Shown here one piece after another: positions 63,273 through 64,000 of a stretch of DNA of 64,000 nucleotides (the first letter of the stretch is position 1; every line of letters starts with the position of its first letter). Source of the DNA: Macrocystis pyrifera (Eukaryota; Sar; Phaeophyceae; Laminariales; Laminariaceae); contig JASSKH010000037.1 of NCBI GenBank assembly GCA_031763025.1, positions 1,984,001 through 2,048,000 of the forward strand. The letters are read 5' to 3'. The notes beneath the pieces were generated by a model. It did no database searches. It saw only the letters and a list, made by a program, of their open reading frames with translations, and was not told where the DNA came from. A program made the translations under genes and the position numbers.

Positions 63273-64000
63273 TGACACAGTCAGTTCAGCTGTACAGTGT
63301 ACGCCCGTACTTGAGTTGTTGCGTTTGTGGTTTATGGTTGATACCTCTTGCTGCGACGAAAATTGTCAGCGGAAATATTTTCACAACTACGTTCGTTCCT
63401 GGAACATAACTCATGGGTGTCTGGGTCCAGCTTGCTGTCAGTGTATAAACAACGGGTATATATACATACTCGTAGATGAAAAAATGAGGAATGCTCCTCA
63501 GGGTTTTACTCGGATATAAAGGGGCCAGCCCTCGTGAAGGAACTTCCAGTACTATTAATAACAACTGGTACGGGTACCACGAGGTACTAATAGCAGGTGC
63601 CAGGTATATCATACCATACCAGGTACGTACGCTAATAATGGCTTTGCCCTGGTATATCGGAACCTCGGTTCAGAGGGACCCCGTATGATCATTTGTACCG
63701 CAGGTACATGCTCGTATACCCTGGTACATATTTGTGTGTATAGCTCACACGTCGTTCATGCATGCTCTGTGTTCTTGTGAGTTTCGAACGTGTTTTTTGT
63801 TTTTTGTGTACGTTTCTTTGTGGTTCATTGAAGCCCATACGAGTGAACGCAGAAATGGCAAAGATACGAGTTGGCGTAACATATCATCCGATCATGTGAA
63901 TCCAGACAACGCATCGCGACACCAATAACGCTGGTACGATTACTCTCGAGTGCCTCCACGTTTCCAATCTGCGGGACGTTGTGCCCTGCTGCGTATACGT
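63273..64000. other. No gene recognised
   Basis: Several ACCAGGTA-type words (63600-63625, 63700-63725) and AGTACTATTAATA near 63549. No gene. Confidence 0.4.

Overview
This window looks like nuclear DNA from a large, repeat-rich eukaryotic genome. Genes are split by GT-AG introns, and there are long gene-poor stretches, many kinds of small inverted-repeat elements, a tRNA-headed SINE, a LINE reverse transcriptase, and abundant CAG/CTG, CTA, TTG and poly-G/poly-C tracts. Operons, ribosome binding sites and other bacterial signals are absent. The mix of a GT61-type glycosyltransferase, a TMEM164-like protein and Ala/Gly-rich repeat-laden coding exons would fit an alga or other stramenopile-like protist, but I cannot name the organism and that placement is inference.

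Host genes. At 1947-2921 (+) is a GT61/DUF563 glycosyltransferase exon. At 13377-15289 (-) are two phase-matched exons of a TMEM164-like membrane protein whose intron holds three small elements. At 17097-17723 (-) is an unrecognised multi-pass membrane protein. At 30075-30386 (-) is a small exon with one membrane segment. At 7234-7401 (+) is a short candidate exon of three Tyr-rich repeats. From 42053 to about 59209 (+) runs a series of exons with mostly compatible splice phases, which I read as one large helix-rich gene of unknown function. It would have an intron of over 9 kb (about 46.5-55.86 kb) that hosts most of the large mobile elements.

Mobile DNA. The dominant structure is a large imperfect palindrome at 47565-52485. 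Its arms each carry a LINE reverse transcriptase ORF, and a SINE sits in the left arm. At 32163-36701 and 39605-40702 there are fold-back elements and about 770-bp elements with 3-bp TTA/TCA target duplications (PIF/Harbinger-like), one of which interrupts a SINE. At least ten copies of a 110-bp MITE (TATTACGGGGG ends), about eight copies of a GACTGCAG MITE, two copies of an AGCGTTGAG MITE, several poly-G-anchored repeats, and three copies of a GATC-rich element are scattered throughout.

Several elements have interiors made almost entirely of one short motif repeated in both orientations: GACCCG at 3895-4633 and 46611-46877, ACCGAAA at 8551-9044, GTAACA at 53455-55305, and CCCGGGTACC at 56580-57045. 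A second recurring pattern is that exon-intron boundaries are tandemly duplicated, most clearly at 58801-59085 and 55634-55860. These two patterns are the most unusual things in the window. Identities and family assignments were judged by eye, with no alignment or database search.
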